A DNA stretch of 24,000 nucleotides from Chaetoceros tenuissimus (GCA_021927905.1 LC537471.1:72001-96000), one strand, 5' to 3'. Positions 1 to 8,936 are shown, counted from the first letter of the stretch. Numbers and translations are program-made. Notes: a model not told the origin generated them from the sequence alone.

Positions 1-1642
1 AGATTGTTTCATACTTTGAAGAAGTAGATTGTTTCCATATAACAGAAATATTCAATTGATTAAAAATTTCTTCTATTTGTCCTTTTCCTTCAAACCAAGA
101 TAAAGGTTGACCGGGTTGATCCCAATTTTGTTTAATTTTTGTTCCACCAAAAATCCCACTAATCACCTCAAATTCTTTATATGTCGTTTTTAAATTCCCT
201 TCAAAAACATGACCATATTCAAATCCTTGTAATAAATTATTACCTTGCTTTAAATTATCACTCGTAATTTTTACTAAACTTGGTAATAAACTTGTTCGTA
301 ATGTAGAACAATCTGTTGTTAATGGATTAACTAACGGAATAGATTGTGCGGTTTTATCACCAACTAAAGAGTATTGAAGTAACTCATTAAATCCAGTATT
401 AATAAAACAATTCGTTAATTTTTTGCGAATTTGATAACTAAAGTCTTCTTTTCCAATATTTGGAATAGGTGGTAATGTTGTTATAAAATTATTAAAACCG
501 TGTAAACGCCCAATCTCTTCAATTAAGTCAATTTCACGTTCAAGATCATCTATACGATCTTTTGGAATTTGAACCAACCATTCTAAAGCAGTTTGATTAA
601 ACGTAAAATCAAAATTTAAACGCTTTAAATATTCGGTAACTTCAATTGGGGATATATCAGTAGGATTTTTCGTTTTAGGGTTTTGAACAGGTCCTAAAAT
701 TTCAATAATATTTTCATATTGTAATAATAATTTTACATCATCCACTTGCTCAACTTCTGACGCGGTATGAAGTTTACAAATTAAATTTGGATTTGTAATT
801 TTTAATAACGTAATCAAACGAATTAAAGCTTCAGTAAAATAGCTATTATTTAATCCTTTTTCATATCGTGCTGAACGGTCTGTTCGTAAACCTAAAGCCC
901 GCGATTGTTGACGGATTTTTTTTGAACTAAAAATTGAACCTTCAATTAATAATGAAGTTGTTTTTGAACTATAAGCCACTTCGTGATTAGAAATAATTCC
1001 TACAATACTAATTGGATATTGATTGGCTTCGACAACCAAGATTTCTGAATTTAATTCGTAAGTTAAATCATTATTTGCTAAAAATGATAGAGGTTTTTCG
1101 ACCGACTTTAATTGTAATTGAAAATCTGACGCATTTGTTAATTTCTGAATTTTTTCTAAGTCATAAAATTCAAAAGGATATCCAGTTTCTAATAAAATAT
1201 AGTTTTGAAAATCTAGTAAGTTATTTACCGGTTCAACTTTTGAACAAATTAATTTTTCTTGAATCCATTTTGGACTAGTTAAATTCTCTAAGTTTTCAAT
1301 TGTTAGAGTTACAAACGTTGAATAATCGGCCGTAAAATCAGCGCGATTTATATTGTCATTAACAAGATTTTTATATTTTGTTGAATTATCACTATAAGGT
1401 ACTACATTACTTGGTTGATTTAGTAACGCTGTAATTTCTTTAGCAATTCCTTTAATTGAGAGGCTATCAGCTCGATTTGCTGTAGCTGAAATATCTAAAA
1501 CAGTTCGTTTTTTATTATTAACGTCAATTTCTAATATTTCTTCTACCTCAAACCCGCCAAGAGTAAGTTTGTTTATTAAGGTTTCTAGTTGAATAGTTTT
1601 TACACTAACTAATTCATTAAGCCAATCTAATGATGTATACAT
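1..1642 (-). CDS. pheT: Phenylalanyl-tRNA synthetase beta subunit, N-terminal 547 residues (partial, runs off left edge)
   Basis: This is the beta chain of the alpha2-beta2 enzyme that charges tRNA-Phe; plastid copies are often called syfB. I translated the minus strand from the ATG at 1642, and it stays open to base 2. The N-terminus (MYTSLDWLNELV, then GGFEVEEI) is followed almost at once by the B3/B4-like DISATANRADSLS segment. The motif RALGLRTDRSARYEKG starts near residue 248. A B5-like stretch with the acidic Mg-binding pattern (DLEREIDLIEEIGRLHG) lies near 365-380. The EMAP/OB-fold tRNA-binding domain that bacterial PheT carries between these parts is absent. No Shine-Dalgarno site is visible. 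psb28 lies 27 bp upstream on the same strand, so the two are probably co-transcribed. The catalytic alpha subunit is not in the window and is presumably nuclear. Confidence 0.93.
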   Translation of the reverse strand, partial: MYTSLDWLNELVSVKTIQLETLINKLTLGGFEVEEILEIDVNNKKRTVLDISATANRADSLSIKGIAKEITALLNQPSNVVPYSDNSTKYKNLVNDNINRADFTADYSTFVTLTIENLENLTSPKWIQEKLICSKVEPVNNLLDFQNYILLETGYPFEFYDLEKIQKLTNASDFQLQLKSVEKPLSFLANNDLTYELNSEILVVEANQYPISIVGIISNHEVAYSSKTTSLLIEGSIFSSKKIRQQSRALGLRTDRSARYEKGLNNSYFTEALIRLITLLKITNPNLICKLHTASEVEQVDDVKLLLQYENIIEILGPVQNPKTKNPTDISPIEVTEYLKRLNFDFTFNQTALEWLVQIPKDRIDDLEREIDLIEEIGRLHGFNNFITTLPPIPNIGKEDFSYQIRKKLTNCFINTGFNELLQYSLVGDKTAQSIPLVNPLTTDCSTLRTSLLPSLVKITSDNLKQGNNLLQGFEYGHVFEGNLKTTYKEFEVISGIFGGTKIKQNWDQPGQPLSWFEGKGQIEEIFNQLNISVIWKQSTSSKYETI

Positions 1643-1669
1643 TTTTAGGTTAGAATAAAATTTTTATAA

Positions 1670-2017
1670 TTAATTTGCTTTCGTAAATACAAGTCCATAA
1701 ACTTGACCATACCGTTGCATAAATCGCATAAATCGATCCCAGGCATCCGGACTTTTCATTATGTAAATTGCTTCAATGACTTCAGGTTTTCCATTTATAA
1801 ATCTCGCATTAACATCTCGAGTTTCTAAAGTTCCTTCTTCATCAATTAAATACATCCCAGTAATTTCGCCTTCTTTTGCGGTACTTTTATCTAAAATAAT
1901 AGGATTTTTAAAACAAAAAGTCGCTGTTCCAGTGCTACCATTTCGTGATCGGGTTAAACGAACATCAGGTAATACTGTTTCATCTAATCCTTTTATGAAT
2001 TGAATTTTAGCTTCCAT
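1670..2017 (-). CDS. psb28: Photosystem II assembly protein Psb28
   Basis: Psb28 is a small soluble protein that binds the cytoplasmic/stromal face of photosystem II assembly intermediates containing CP47 and is absent from mature PSII. The 115-residue product has the family length. It shows the conserved blocks [17 protein letters not shown] (about residues 18-34), [12 protein letters not shown] in the middle, and [12 protein letters not shown] near the C-terminus. No signal peptide or membrane segment is seen, as expected. The ATG at 2017 gives the canonical short N-terminus and has no Shine-Dalgarno site. trnQ lies 68 bp upstream on the same strand and pheT 27 bp downstream, which suggests a tRNA-psb28-pheT transcript. 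This is the clearest photosynthetic marker here and identifies the DNA as plastid or cyanobacterial. Confidence 0.96.
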   Translation of the reverse strand: MEAKIQFIKGLDETVLPDVRLTRSRNGSTGTATFCFKNPIILDKSTAKEGEITGMYLIDEEGTLETRDVNARFINGKPEVIEAIYIMKSPDAWDRFMRFMQRYGQVYGLVFTKAN

Positions 2018-2085
2018 AATTTTAGTTTATCTAATATTCAGTATAATGTAAAATCTCTGTTATAGTATTACTTGAATTTTTTGAT

Positions 2086-2157
2086 CTGGGGTGGCAGGAT
2101 TCGAACCTACGAATGGCGGAGTCAAAGTCCACAGCCTTACCGCTTGGCGACACCCCA
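2086..2157 (-). tRNA. trnQ(UUG): tRNA-Gln (UUG)
   Basis: The reverse strand folds into a full 72-nt cloverleaf. The acceptor stem TGGGGTG/CACCCCA has seven pairs, the T arm carries GTTCGAATC, and the anticodon loop ACTTTGACT has anticodon TTG. The discriminator base is G, as usual for tRNA-Gln, and no CCA is encoded. The weak U1-A72 first pair is also typical of this isoacceptor. It lies between psb28 and trnR on the same strand, probably in one transcript. Confidence 0.95.
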
Positions 2158-2162
2158 ATATA

Positions 2163-2272
2163 GTAACATAGTTTAACTTTAATTTTTGGGCAAGAAGGGA
2201 TTCGAACCCCTGACACCGTAGTTCGTAGCCACGTGCTCTAGTCCACTGAGCTACAAGCCCAAACTATGTTAC
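2163..2272. repeat. 12-bp perfect inverted repeat bracketing trnR
   Basis: GTAACATAGTTT at 2163-2174 is the exact reverse complement of AAACTATGTTAC at 2261-2272. On the minus-strand transcript, the 5' leader arm directly abuts base 1 of tRNA-Arg and the 3' arm begins 13 nt after its discriminator base. The precursor could therefore form an extra helix stacked on the acceptor stem. Confidence 0.85.
2187..2260 (-). tRNA. trnR(ACG): tRNA-Arg (ACG)
   Basis: The reverse strand gives a 74-nt tRNA with D stem GCTC/GAGC, anticodon stem CGTGG/CTACG, loop CTACGAA and T loop TTCGAAT. The anticodon ACG would need A34-to-inosine editing to read the CGN box. The acceptor stem GGGCTTG/CTTGCCC has two adjacent U-U mismatches (positions 5-68 and 6-67). 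From memory, plastid tRNA-Arg(ACG) genes of other lineages also have mispairs here, so I do not call it a pseudogene. The discriminator is A and no CCA is encoded. A 12-bp inverted repeat brackets the gene. Confidence 0.93.
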
Positions 2273-2280
2273 ATATATAT

Positions 2281-2310
2281 ATAATACAATTAATTATTCT
2301 TTTTAGTAAA
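2281..2310 (-). promoter_or_regulatory. Candidate sigma70-type promoter for trnR-trnQ-psb28-pheT
   Basis: On the minus strand, TTTACT (2310-2305) and TATTAT (2286-2281) are separated by 18 bp, and the -10 lies 20 bp before the 5' end of trnR. The -35 is only a 4/6 match and the region is very AT-rich, so this is tentative. Confidence 0.35.
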
Positions 2311-2339
2311 GCTTTTATAAAAGAAATTAGTAAATTCAC

Positions 2340-2369
2340 TTGCAAAGCATGTCCAATTTCCTTTAAAAT
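2340..2369 (+). promoter_or_regulatory. Candidate sigma70-type promoter for groEL
   Basis: TTGCAA (2340-2345) and TAAAAT (2364-2369) are separated by 18 bp. The -10 ends 47 bp before the groEL ATG. Matches to consensus are 4/6 and 5/6. I see no CIRCE-like inverted repeat here. A 12-bp palindrome CTTTTATAAAAG (2312-2323) lies just upstream, of unknown meaning. Confidence 0.42.
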
Positions 2370-2416
2370 CGGATTTCGAAGATTTTTTATAAAAATTAAC
2401 TAATTAAAATTTAGAT

Positions 2417-4015
2417 ATGTCAAAAAAAATATTGTATCAAGATAATGCTCGTCGTGCATTAGAACGTGGTATGGAAATTATGGTAGAAGCCGTTTCAGTT
2501 ACTTTAGGACCAAAAGGTCGAAATGTAGTTTTAGAAAAATCTTACGGTTCACCACAAATTGTTAATGATGGTGTGACAATTGCTAAAGAAATTAGCTTAG
2601 AAGATCACATTGAAAATACAGGGGTTTCATTAATTCGACAAGCGGCGTCAAAAACTAATGATGTTGCTGGTGATGGAACAACTACCGCTACTGTTTTAGC
2701 TTACGCTATGGTAAAAGAAGGGTTAAAAAATGTAGCAGCTGGTGCTAACCCAATTTCTATTAAATTAGGTATGGAAAAAGCTACCCAATATTTAGTAACG
2801 CAAATTAATGAATTCGCCCAACCAGTTGAAGACATTCAATCAATTCAACAAGTTGCCTCAATTTCAGCAGGTAATGATGATGTAATTGGATCATTAATTG
2901 CAGACGCTTTAGCAAAAGTTGGAAAAGAAGGTGTAATTTCATTAGAAGAAGGAAAAGGGATTACTACAGAATTAGAAATTACCGAAGGAATGAAATTTGA
3001 AAAAGGTTTTATTTCTCCATACTTTATTACTAATACGGATAAGATGGAAGTATCATATGATAACCCTTACATCTTATTAACGGATAAAAAAATTACATTA
3101 GTACAACAAGATTTATTGCCAATTCTTGAACAAATTACTAAAACGAAACGTCCTTTATTAATTATTGCGGAAGATGTTGAGAAAGAAGCATTAGCAACAT
3201 TAATTTTAAATAAATTACGAGGGATTGTAAATGCGGTAGCTGTTCGAGCACCGGGATTTGGTGAATTACGAAAATTAATGTTACAGGATATTGCTGTATT
3301 AACAGGTGGTACAGTTATTACACAAGATGCGGGGTTAAGTTTAGAAAATATCCAAGTAAATTTATTAGGTCAAGCTCGCCGGGTGATTGTAACTAAAGAT
3401 AGTACAACAATTGTTGGGGATGGTGAAGAACTTGAAGCTGTAAAAACACGTTGTGAACAACTTCGTAAACAAGTAAATGTGGCTGATACTGGGTATGAAA
3501 AAGAAAAATTACAAGATCGTATTGCCAAGTTATCAGGTGGTATTGCGGTAATTCGTGTAGGTGCGGTTACTGAAACAGAGATGAAAGATAAAAAATTACG
3601 TTTAGAAGATGCTATTAATGCGACCCGTGCAGCTGTGGAAGAGGGTATCGTTCCTGGTGGTGGTGCAACTTTAACACATTTATCTGAAAATCTATTAAGT
3701 TGGGCTAAAAATAACCTTCAAGAAGATGAGTTAGTTGGAGCTATGATTATTTCACGGGCAATTACTGCGCCATTACGTCGAATTGCTGAAAATGCAGGTA
3801 TCAATGGTGCTGTTATTATTGAACAGGTTCAACAACAAGAATTTGAAATTGGTTACAATGCTGCAATTAATAAGTTTGGAAATATGTACGAAGAAGGTGT
3901 TGTTGATCCAGCAAAAGTAACACGTTCTGGTATTCAAAATGCAACTTCAATTGCGAGTATGATTTTAACAACAGAATGTATTATTGTAGATGAGGAAAAA
4001 AGTTTAAACGAATAA
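2417..4015 (+). CDS. groEL: 60-kDa chaperonin GroEL (Cpn60)
   Basis: GroEL forms the tetradecameric ATP-dependent folding chamber of the plastid stroma, with Rubisco a classical client. The 532-residue protein is full length. TLGPKGRN lies at about 29-36, DGVT at 51-54, and the ATPase motif AGDGTTT at 84-90, with the catalytic aspartate at 86. The family signature [12 protein letters not shown] is at about 405-416. It ends in SLNE and lacks the Gly-Gly-Met tail of E. coli GroEL. No groES gene is adjacent, so the co-chaperonin must come from elsewhere, presumably the nucleus. No Shine-Dalgarno site precedes the ATG. The final codons form one arm of the hairpin shared with convergent dnaK, and the stop codon lies in its loop. 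Confidence 0.98.
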   Translation: MSKKILYQDNARRALERGMEIMVEAVSVTLGPKGRNVVLEKSYGSPQIVNDGVTIAKEISLEDHIENTGVSLIRQAASKTNDVAGDGTTTATVLAYAMVKEGLKNVAAGANPISIKLGMEKATQYLVTQINEFAQPVEDIQSIQQVASISAGNDDVIGSLIADALAKVGKEGVISLEEGKGITTELEITEGMKFEKGFISPYFITNTDKMEVSYDNPYILLTDKKITLVQQDLLPILEQITKTKRPLLIIAEDVEKEALATLILNKLRGIVNAVAVRAPGFGELRKLMLQDIAVLTGGTVITQDAGLSLENIQVNLLGQARRVIVTKDSTTIVGDGEELEAVKTRCEQLRKQVNVADTGYEKEKLQDRIAKLSGGIAVIRVGAVTETEMKDKKLRLEDAINATRAAVEEGIVPGGGATLTHLSENLLSWAKNNLQEDELVGAMIISRAITAPLRRIAENAGINGAVIIEQVQQQEFEIGYNAAINKFGNMYEEGVVDPAKVTRSGIQNATSIASMILTTECIIVDEEKSLNE

Positions 4016-4033
4016 TTTTCGTTTAAACTTTTT
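3997..4033. terminator. Bidirectional hairpin between convergent groEL and dnaK
   Basis: The arms 3997-4012 and 4018-4033 are perfectly complementary over 16 bp, with a 5-nt loop. A-runs and T-runs at the arm ends give U-rich flanks in both directions. The left arm encodes the last groEL residues and the groEL TAA is inside the loop. dnaK stops 8 bp beyond the right arm. This fits a bidirectional terminator or 3'-end stabiliser. Confidence 0.72.
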
Positions 4034-4040
4034 CAACGAT

Positions 4041-5873
4041 TTATAGATCGTTTAAATCACCCATTGAATCAGTTTCTGGCTGGTTCATATCTGCCATATT
4101 TTTCATAGCTAATTTTAATTCTTCTAAAATTGATGCTAATGATTCAAAGTTTTCGGCTTCAATATCTTTACGAATATTTCCAATTAATTCAGTGATAGTT
4201 GTTTTTTGGTCTTCAGAAATTTTATCTTTTAAAAGTTCTAATTCTTTTTCAGCTTCAAAACATAAAGTTTCTGCTTGATTTTTAATTTCAATATTTTGAC
4301 GTTTTTCTTTATCCGCACTTTCGTACTTCTCAGCATCCGCTAACATTGTTTCAATTTCATTTTCTTCTAAGTTTGAAGCGCCTTGAATTGTTACTGATTG
4401 CTCTACACCTGTTTCTACTTCTTTAGCTTTAACTGAAAGTAAACCATCTACATCAATATCAAAAGTAACTTCAATTTGTGGAACACCACGGTCAGCTTTT
4501 GGAATACCATCTAAGCGGAAATTACCTAAACTTTTATTACCACTAACTAATTCACGTTCACCTTGTAAAATATGAATTTCTACGTTTGTTTGATTATCAA
4601 CAGCTGTTGAGAACATTTCCGATTTTTTAACTGGAATAGTTGTGTTTCGAGCAATAATTTTTGTCATTACACCACCTAATGTTTCAACACCTAATGATAA
4701 TGGTGTTACATCAAGTAATAAAATATCTTTAATCTCACCTGCTAAAATACCAGCTTGAATAGCAGCACCAATTGCAACTACTTCATCAGGGTTTACTGAT
4801 TGGTTTGGTTTTTTACCTGTTAATGTTTCAACTAAGTTTTGAATAGCCGGAATTCGTGTAGAACCACCTACTAAAACTACTTCATTAATATCTGACTTTT
4901 CTAGACGTGCATCAGCTAACGCTTTTTCTACAGGAATACGACAACGTTGGATTAAATCCTGACATAAATTCTCGAATTTTTCACGTGTTAAATCAGTTTC
5001 AATGTGTTTAGGACCTGTCTTATCTGCAGTAATAAATGGTAAGTGAATTGTTGTTTTTTCAACAGTTGATAATTCCATTTTAGCTTTTTCAGCTGCTTCA
5101 GTTAAACGTTGAAGAGCTTGAATATCATCTGTTAAGTTGATTCCTTCAGCTTCTTTAAAATCAGCAACCAACCAATCCACTAAAACTTTATCAAAATCGT
5201 CACCACCTAAATTCGTATCACCTGCTGTTGATAATACTTCAAAAATACCATCACCAACTTCTAAAATTGATACATCAAAAGTACCACCACCTAAATCAAA
5301 AACTAAAATTGTTTCATTTTGTTTTTTATCTAAACCATACGCTAATGAAGCTGCTGTAGGTTCATTAATAATTCGTAATACTTCGATACCCGCAATTTTA
5401 CCAGCATCCATTGTTGCTTGACGTTGAGAGTCATTAAAATATGCAGGCACTGTAATAACTGCTTGTGTTACTTCTTGACCAAGATATGTGCTTGCATCAT
5501 TAATTAATTTTCGTAATACTTGAGCCGAAATTTCTTCCGGACTAAATTCTTTATCTAAAGATGAACATTTAATTTTAATGTTACCATTGTTATCTTTTGA
5601 AACTTTATATGGTAATTGTTTTGCACCTTCAGAAATTTCATTTTCTTTAGAACCAATGAAACGTTTTACTGAAAAGAATGTATTTTCCGGATTAATAACT
5701 GCTTGACGTTTTGCAATTTGTCCAACTAATAATTCTTGTTTTTTTGTATAAGCTACGATAGAAGGTGTTGTTCGTAAACCTTCTGCATTTGGAATAACAT
5801 TAGGTTGACCACCTTCAATTGCAGCTACTACTGAGTTTGTTGTACCTAAATCAATACCTACAACTTTTGCCAT
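4041..5873 (-). CDS. dnaK: Chaperone DnaK (plastid Hsp70)
   Basis: This ATP-driven Hsp70 of the stroma binds unfolded proteins and takes part in import and refolding. The 610-residue protein shows phosphate-1 motif GIDLGTTN (6-13), DLGGGTFD (193-200), adenosine motif [10 protein letters not shown] (333-342), and interdomain linker [13 protein letters not shown] (383-395), followed by the substrate-binding domain and a helical lid. It is about 28 residues shorter than the E. coli protein, with the loss in the lid and tail. The acidic C-terminus GDLNDL is of the plastid/cyanobacterial kind rather than EEVKD. No dnaJ or grpE is nearby. The start at 5873 gives the canonical [11 protein letters not shown]-terminus and has no Shine-Dalgarno site. 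It is divergent from rpl3 and convergent with groEL. Confidence 0.98.
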   Translation of the reverse strand: MAKVVGIDLGTTNSVVAAIEGGQPNVIPNAEGLRTTPSIVAYTKKQELLVGQIAKRQAVINPENTFFSVKRFIGSKENEISEGAKQLPYKVSKDNNGNIKIKCSSLDKEFSPEEISAQVLRKLINDASTYLGQEVTQAVITVPAYFNDSQRQATMDAGKIAGIEVLRIINEPTAASLAYGLDKKQNETILVFDLGGGTFDVSILEVGDGIFEVLSTAGDTNLGGDDFDKVLVDWLVADFKEAEGINLTDDIQALQRLTEAAEKAKMELSTVEKTTIHLPFITADKTGPKHIETDLTREKFENLCQDLIQRCRIPVEKALADARLEKSDINEVVLVGGSTRIPAIQNLVETLTGKKPNQSVNPDEVVAIGAAIQAGILAGEIKDILLLDVTPLSLGVETLGGVMTKIIARNTTIPVKKSEMFSTAVDNQTNVEIHILQGERELVSGNKSLGNFRLDGIPKADRGVPQIEVTFDIDVDGLLSVKAKEVETGVEQSVTIQGASNLEENEIETMLADAEKYESADKEKRQNIEIKNQAETLCFEAEKELELLKDKISEDQKTTITELIGNIRKDIEAENFESLASILEELKLAMKNMADMNQPETDSMGDLNDL

Positions 5874-6081
5874 AATATTTATTGAATTTATTAAATTTAT
5901 ATATTTGTATTTATAGTAAATCGATTTAGGTAAAGAAAAGTATTAGGTCCGTAATGTTTTTAATAAAAGTGTATATATATCTTATATGGACAAATTTAGG
6001 AAAATTTTTTAAATTATTACAAGTAATTTAACAATTAAATTTGTTTTATTTATTTTTTAATTAATTTACAATTAATTATTT

Positions 6082-6110
6082 TTGTTTTTATAAAAATGTT
6101 AATATATAAT
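6082..6110 (+). promoter_or_regulatory. Sigma70-type promoter of the ribosomal-protein cluster
   Basis: TTGTTT (6082-6087), a 17-bp spacer and a perfect TATAAT (6105-6110) precede the rpl3 GTG by 20 bp. This implies a very short leader of about 12-14 nt holding just the ribosome binding site. It is the only strong promoter I see for the thirty-gene plus-strand block. Confidence 0.68.
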
Positions 6111-6119
6111 CTATTTTTT

Positions 6120-6123
6120 GGAG
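6120..6123 (+). promoter_or_regulatory. Ribosome binding site of rpl3
   Basis: GGAG lies 7 nt before GTG at 6131. It supports GTG initiation, because the conserved [15 protein letters not shown]-terminus starts exactly there and there is no in-frame ATG upstream. Confidence 0.8.
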
Positions 6124-6130
6124 AAAAATT

Positions 6131-6754
6131 GTGGCTTTAGGCTTATTAGGTAATAAAATTGGCATGACTCAAATTTTTGATGAATCAGGAAATATTATTC
6201 CTGTAACAATCTTAAAAATTGGTCCATGTGTTATTACACAAATCAAAACAGTTTTGACTGATGGTTATAATGCAATTCAAGTCGGATATGGAGCAGTTCC
6301 AAGTAAATATTTGACACAACCTGAATTAGGTCATTTACAAAAATCAAACATTCAACCTTTAAAATATTTAAAAGAATTTCGTGTTGAAAATCCTGAAGAA
6401 TTTACAGTTGGACAAATTTTAAACGTTGAATCGTTTGCTAGTGGACAGCTTATTAATATTACAGGTAAAAGTACAGGTAAAGGATTTTCTGGTCTTCAAA
6501 AACGACACAGTTTCTCACGAGGTCCAATGACTCATGGTTCAAAAAACCATAGAGCTCCAGGTTCTATTGGTATGGGTACCGATCCTGGCCGTGTATTACC
6601 TGGTAAAAAAATGGCAGGTCAGTTAGGAAATAAAATTACACATATTAAAAAATTAAAAATTATTCAAGTTAATAGTGATGAGAATATTTTAGTAGTAAAA
6701 GGTTCTGTTCCAGGCAAACCCGGTAACTTATTAAGTATTGCAGCATCAGAATAA
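6131..6754 (+). CDS. rpl3: Ribosomal protein uL3
   Basis: This 50S protein binds 23S rRNA near the peptidyl-transferase centre and nucleates early assembly. The 207-residue product has the standard length, with N-terminal [14 protein letters not shown] and the long central loop [26 protein letters not shown] that reaches into the ribosome (about residues 117-142, split here only for reference to its [11 protein letters not shown] core). It starts with GTG preceded by GGAG. It is the first gene of the S10-type part of the cluster; rps10, which leads this operon in many bacteria, lies at the far end of the cluster instead. rpl4 follows after 43 bp. Confidence 0.97.
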   Translation: MALGLLGNKIGMTQIFDESGNIIPVTILKIGPCVITQIKTVLTDGYNAIQVGYGAVPSKYLTQPELGHLQKSNIQPLKYLKEFRVENPEEFTVGQILNVESFASGQLINITGKSTGKGFSGLQKRHSFSRGPMTHGSKNHRAPGSIGMGTDPGRVLPGKKMAGQLGNKITHIKKLKIIQVNSDENILVVKGSVPGKPGNLLSIAASE

Positions 6755-6797
6755 TTGAATTTTTATTAGCAAAAAACGATTATATAAAAAATAACGT

Positions 6798-7445
6798 ATG
6801 ACTGTTCAAAAATTTATTAAATATAATTCTTTAGATATAAATGGACAAGTCCTAAATGACGACCATAAATTGGAATTAAATGTTCTTGAAAAATCAGGTA
6901 ACTATTTGATCCATAAAGATGTTTTAAGACAACAAATTTCAAAAAAACAAGGTACGGTTTCAACAAAAACACGAAGTGAAGTTCGTGGTGGTGGTCGTAA
7001 GCCTTGGCGTCAAAAAGGTACTGGTCGAGCACGTGCGGGTTCAAACCGTTCACCATTATGGAGAGGTGGTGGTGTTATTTTCGGACCTAAACCGAAACAA
7101 ACAGTATTAAAATTAAATAAAAAAGAGCGTAAATTAGCATTACAAACTTTATTATATAATAAACGAAATAACATTTCTGTTATTGAAAATTTAGAAAATG
7201 CAATTGAGTCAGCAAAAACAAAAACATTCTTCAACATCTGTAAAAACTGTGGTGTTGATTTAAATCAAAAAGTTTTAGTTGTTGTTGCTAAAAAAACACC
7301 AGCATTAAAATTATCAATTAGAAATATGAAAAATGTAGAGTTAATTTCTGCTTCAAATTTAAATACTTTAAGTATTTTAAAAGCTAAGCAAATTTTATTA
7401 ACTCCATTAGCAGTAAATGAGATAAAGGAGACTTATTGTGGTTGA
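6798..7445 (+). CDS. rpl4: Ribosomal protein uL4
   Basis: uL4 is an assembly-initiating 50S protein whose loop lines the peptide exit tunnel. The 215-residue product contains the diagnostic loop [18 protein letters not shown] followed by [13 protein letters not shown] (about residues 64-97). The C-terminal domain ends in the usual [10 protein letters not shown]-like pattern. The last codons overlap the start of rpl23 by 8 nt, which suggests translational coupling. No Shine-Dalgarno site is seen before its ATG. In some bacteria L4 represses its own operon; nothing here shows whether that happens in this plastid. Confidence 0.97.
   Translation: MTVQKFIKYNSLDINGQVLNDDHKLELNVLEKSGNYLIHKDVLRQQISKKQGTVSTKTRSEVRGGGRKPWRQKGTGRARAGSNRSPLWRGGGVIFGPKPKQTVLKLNKKERKLALQTLLYNKRNNISVIENLENAIESAKTKTFFNICKNCGVDLNQKVLVVVAKKTPALKLSIRNMKNVELISASNLNTLSILKAKQILLTPLAVNEIKETYCG
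7425..7430 (+). promoter_or_regulatory. Ribosome binding site of rpl23 inside rpl4
   Basis: AAGGAG lies 7 nt before GTG at 7438 and within the rpl4 coding sequence. It decides the GTG start and implies that rpl23 translation is coupled to rpl4 termination. Confidence 0.8.
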
Positions 7446-7746
7446 TTCTTCATATTTTAATCTTAGTAGTAATGATATTATTAAATATCCGATCATTACC
7501 GATAAAGCTACAAGACTTTTAGAAAATAATCAATATAGTTTCATTGTAAATCCTTCGTCTGATAAAATTACAATTAAAGCAGCCATTGAGTATTTATTTG
7601 ATGTAAAAGTAACAAAAGTAAATACTTGTCAACTTCCACGTAAGAAAAAACGTGTTGGGAAATATATCGGTTGGAAATCGCAATATAAAAAAGCAATTGT
7701 AACTTTAGCAGATGGTGATACAATAAACTTATTTGCCGAAAATTAA
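7438..7746 (+). CDS. rpl23: Ribosomal protein uL23
   Basis: uL23 sits at the exit of the peptide tunnel, where it docks nascent-chain factors such as SRP and trigger factor. The 102-residue product begins with a short variable N-terminus, then [22 protein letters not shown], and has the central [20 protein letters not shown] segment typical of plastid L23. It starts with GTG after a strong AAGGAG. It overlaps the end of rpl4 by 8 nt in another frame. Confidence 0.96.
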   Translation: MVDSSYFNLSSNDIIKYPIITDKATRLLENNQYSFIVNPSSDKITIKAAIEYLFDVKVTKVNTCQLPRKKKRVGKYIGWKSQYKKAIVTLADGDTINLFAEN

Positions 7747-7775
7747 CAGTTATATAATCGAAATTAATTAAGTTT

Positions 7776-8603
7776 ATGAGCATTCGTCTTTATAAATCAT
7801 ACACACCAGGTACACGTAACCGAGCATTATTAACTTTTTCAGAAATTACTACTAGTAAACCAGAAAAAAGTTTAATTCGAAAAAATCATCGTAAAAAAGG
7901 ACGAAACAATCGTGGTGTTATCACAATCCGTCATCGTGGTGGTGGACACAAAAGAAGATATCGTCTAATTGATTTTAATCGTAATAAATATGATATTGAA
8001 GCAACTGTAGCATCAATTGAATATGATCCAAACCGTAATGCTCTAATTGCATTAGTAAATTATGCAGATGGTGAAAAACGTTATATTTTACACCCAAACA
8101 ATTTAAGTGTTGGCGATAAAATTATTTCAGGTTCAGGTGCACCTTTAAATATTGGTAACACGTTACCACTAGAAGAAATTCCATTAGGTACTTCTATTCA
8201 TAATATTGAACTAATTCCACGTCGTGGTGGTCAAATTGTTCGTTCAGCAGGTACATCAGCAAAAATTTTAGCAAAAGAAGGTGATTACGTTACATTACGT
8301 TTACCATCAAAAGAAGTTCGATTAATTCGTAAAGAATGTTGTGCAACTATTGGTGAAGTTAGTAACAATGAATCATTTTTAGTTCAAAGTGGTAAAGCTG
8401 GTCGTACACGTTGGTTAGGTAAACGTCCGACAGTTCGTGGTTCAGTAATGAACCCATGTGATCACCCACATGGTGGTGGTGAAGGTCGTGCACCAATTGG
8501 TCGTAGTCGTCCATTAACACCTTGGGGTAAACCTGCACTAGGTATTAAAACACGAAAAAATAAAAAAGCAAGTAATGCTTATATTCTTCGTCGTCGAGCA
8601 TAA
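7776..8603 (+). CDS. rpl2: Ribosomal protein uL2
   Basis: uL2 is a 50S core protein needed for subunit association and peptidyl transfer. The 275-residue product has the N-terminal plastid form [15 protein letters not shown], the [16 protein letters not shown] block, and the conserved C-terminal loop [13 protein letters not shown] with the functionally important histidine near residue 230. There is no intron and no split. The start at 7776 lacks a Shine-Dalgarno site and is preceded by GTTT. Arginine codons are mostly CGT here, a sign of high expression. Confidence 0.98.
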   Translation: MSIRLYKSYTPGTRNRALLTFSEITTSKPEKSLIRKNHRKKGRNNRGVITIRHRGGGHKRRYRLIDFNRNKYDIEATVASIEYDPNRNALIALVNYADGEKRYILHPNNLSVGDKIISGSGAPLNIGNTLPLEEIPLGTSIHNIELIPRRGGQIVRSAGTSAKILAKEGDYVTLRLPSKEVRLIRKECCATIGEVSNNESFLVQSGKAGRTRWLGKRPTVRGSVMNPCDHPHGGGEGRAPIGRSRPLTPWGKPALGIKTRKNKKASNAYILRRRA

Positions 8604-8645
8604 TTGAAATTTTAATCAAATATAATTAATCAAAAAATTCGTAAG

Positions 8646-8924
8646 ATGCCAAGATCATTAAAAAAAGGCCCTTTCATTGCGTATCATTTATTGAAAAAAA
8701 TTGATAAAATGAACGCTTCAGGAAAAAAAGATACTATTACCACTTGGTCGCGTAGTTCTACGATATTACCAAGTATGGTAGGACATACTATTGCAGTTTA
8801 TAATGGTAAACAGCATGTTCCAATTTTTATCTCAGATCAACTTGTTGGTCATAAATTAGGAGAATTTGTTTCAACACGTACATTTAAAACACATATTAAA
8901 ACCGATAGAAAAACAAAACGCTAA
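8646..8924 (+). CDS. rps19: Ribosomal protein uS19
   Basis: This 30S head protein complexes with uS13 and contacts the A-site region and 23S bridge elements. The 92-residue product has the canonical [11 protein letters not shown]-terminus and the conserved [24 protein letters not shown] core, followed by HKLGEF and a basic tail. It follows rpl2 by 42 bp. The next ORF's Shine-Dalgarno site overlaps its stop codon. In most bacteria rpl22 would follow immediately; here an extra ORF is inserted. Confidence 0.97.
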   Translation: MPRSLKKGPFIAYHLLKKIDKMNASGKKDTITTWSRSSTILPSMVGHTIAVYNGKQHVPIFISDQLVGHKLGEFVSTRTFKTHIKTDRKTKR

Positions 8925-8936
8925 GGAAACTTTTGT

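Larger units (their letters stand above)
5874..6130. other. Divergent dnaK-rpl3 intergenic region
   Basis: This 257-bp AT-rich spacer is the largest in the window after edge effects. It contains the rpl3 promoter on its right side. It also holds two small inverted repeats (7-bp arms at 6025-6031/6035-6041; 8-bp arms at 6058-6065/6071-6078) and the palindrome TAAATCGATTTA (5917-5928), 44 bp before the dnaK start. I found no convincing dnaK promoter, no small ORF and no RNA gene. Confidence 0.7.

Noticed and set aside
1012-1278. An 88-codon plus-strand ORF
   Set aside because: It lies fully antisense to pheT, whose translation matches the family throughout; no ribosome binding site or recognisable domain.
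2031-2216. A 61-codon minus-strand ORF across trnQ and trnR
   Set aside because: It is simply a read-through of two tRNA genes.
2187-2260. trnR as a pseudogene because of acceptor mismatches
   Set aside because: All other arms pair well, anticodon loop and T loop are intact, and mispairs at these positions are, to my knowledge, usual in plastid trnR(ACG).
2274-2416. CIRCE or other HrcA-type operator before groEL
   Set aside because: No TTAGCACTC-N9-GAGTGCTAA-like sequence is present here, nor before dnaK at 5874-6130.
5137-5421. A 94-codon plus-strand ORF within dnaK
   Set aside because: Antisense to conserved DnaK motifs, low complexity in Ser/Pro/Lys, no ribosome binding site.
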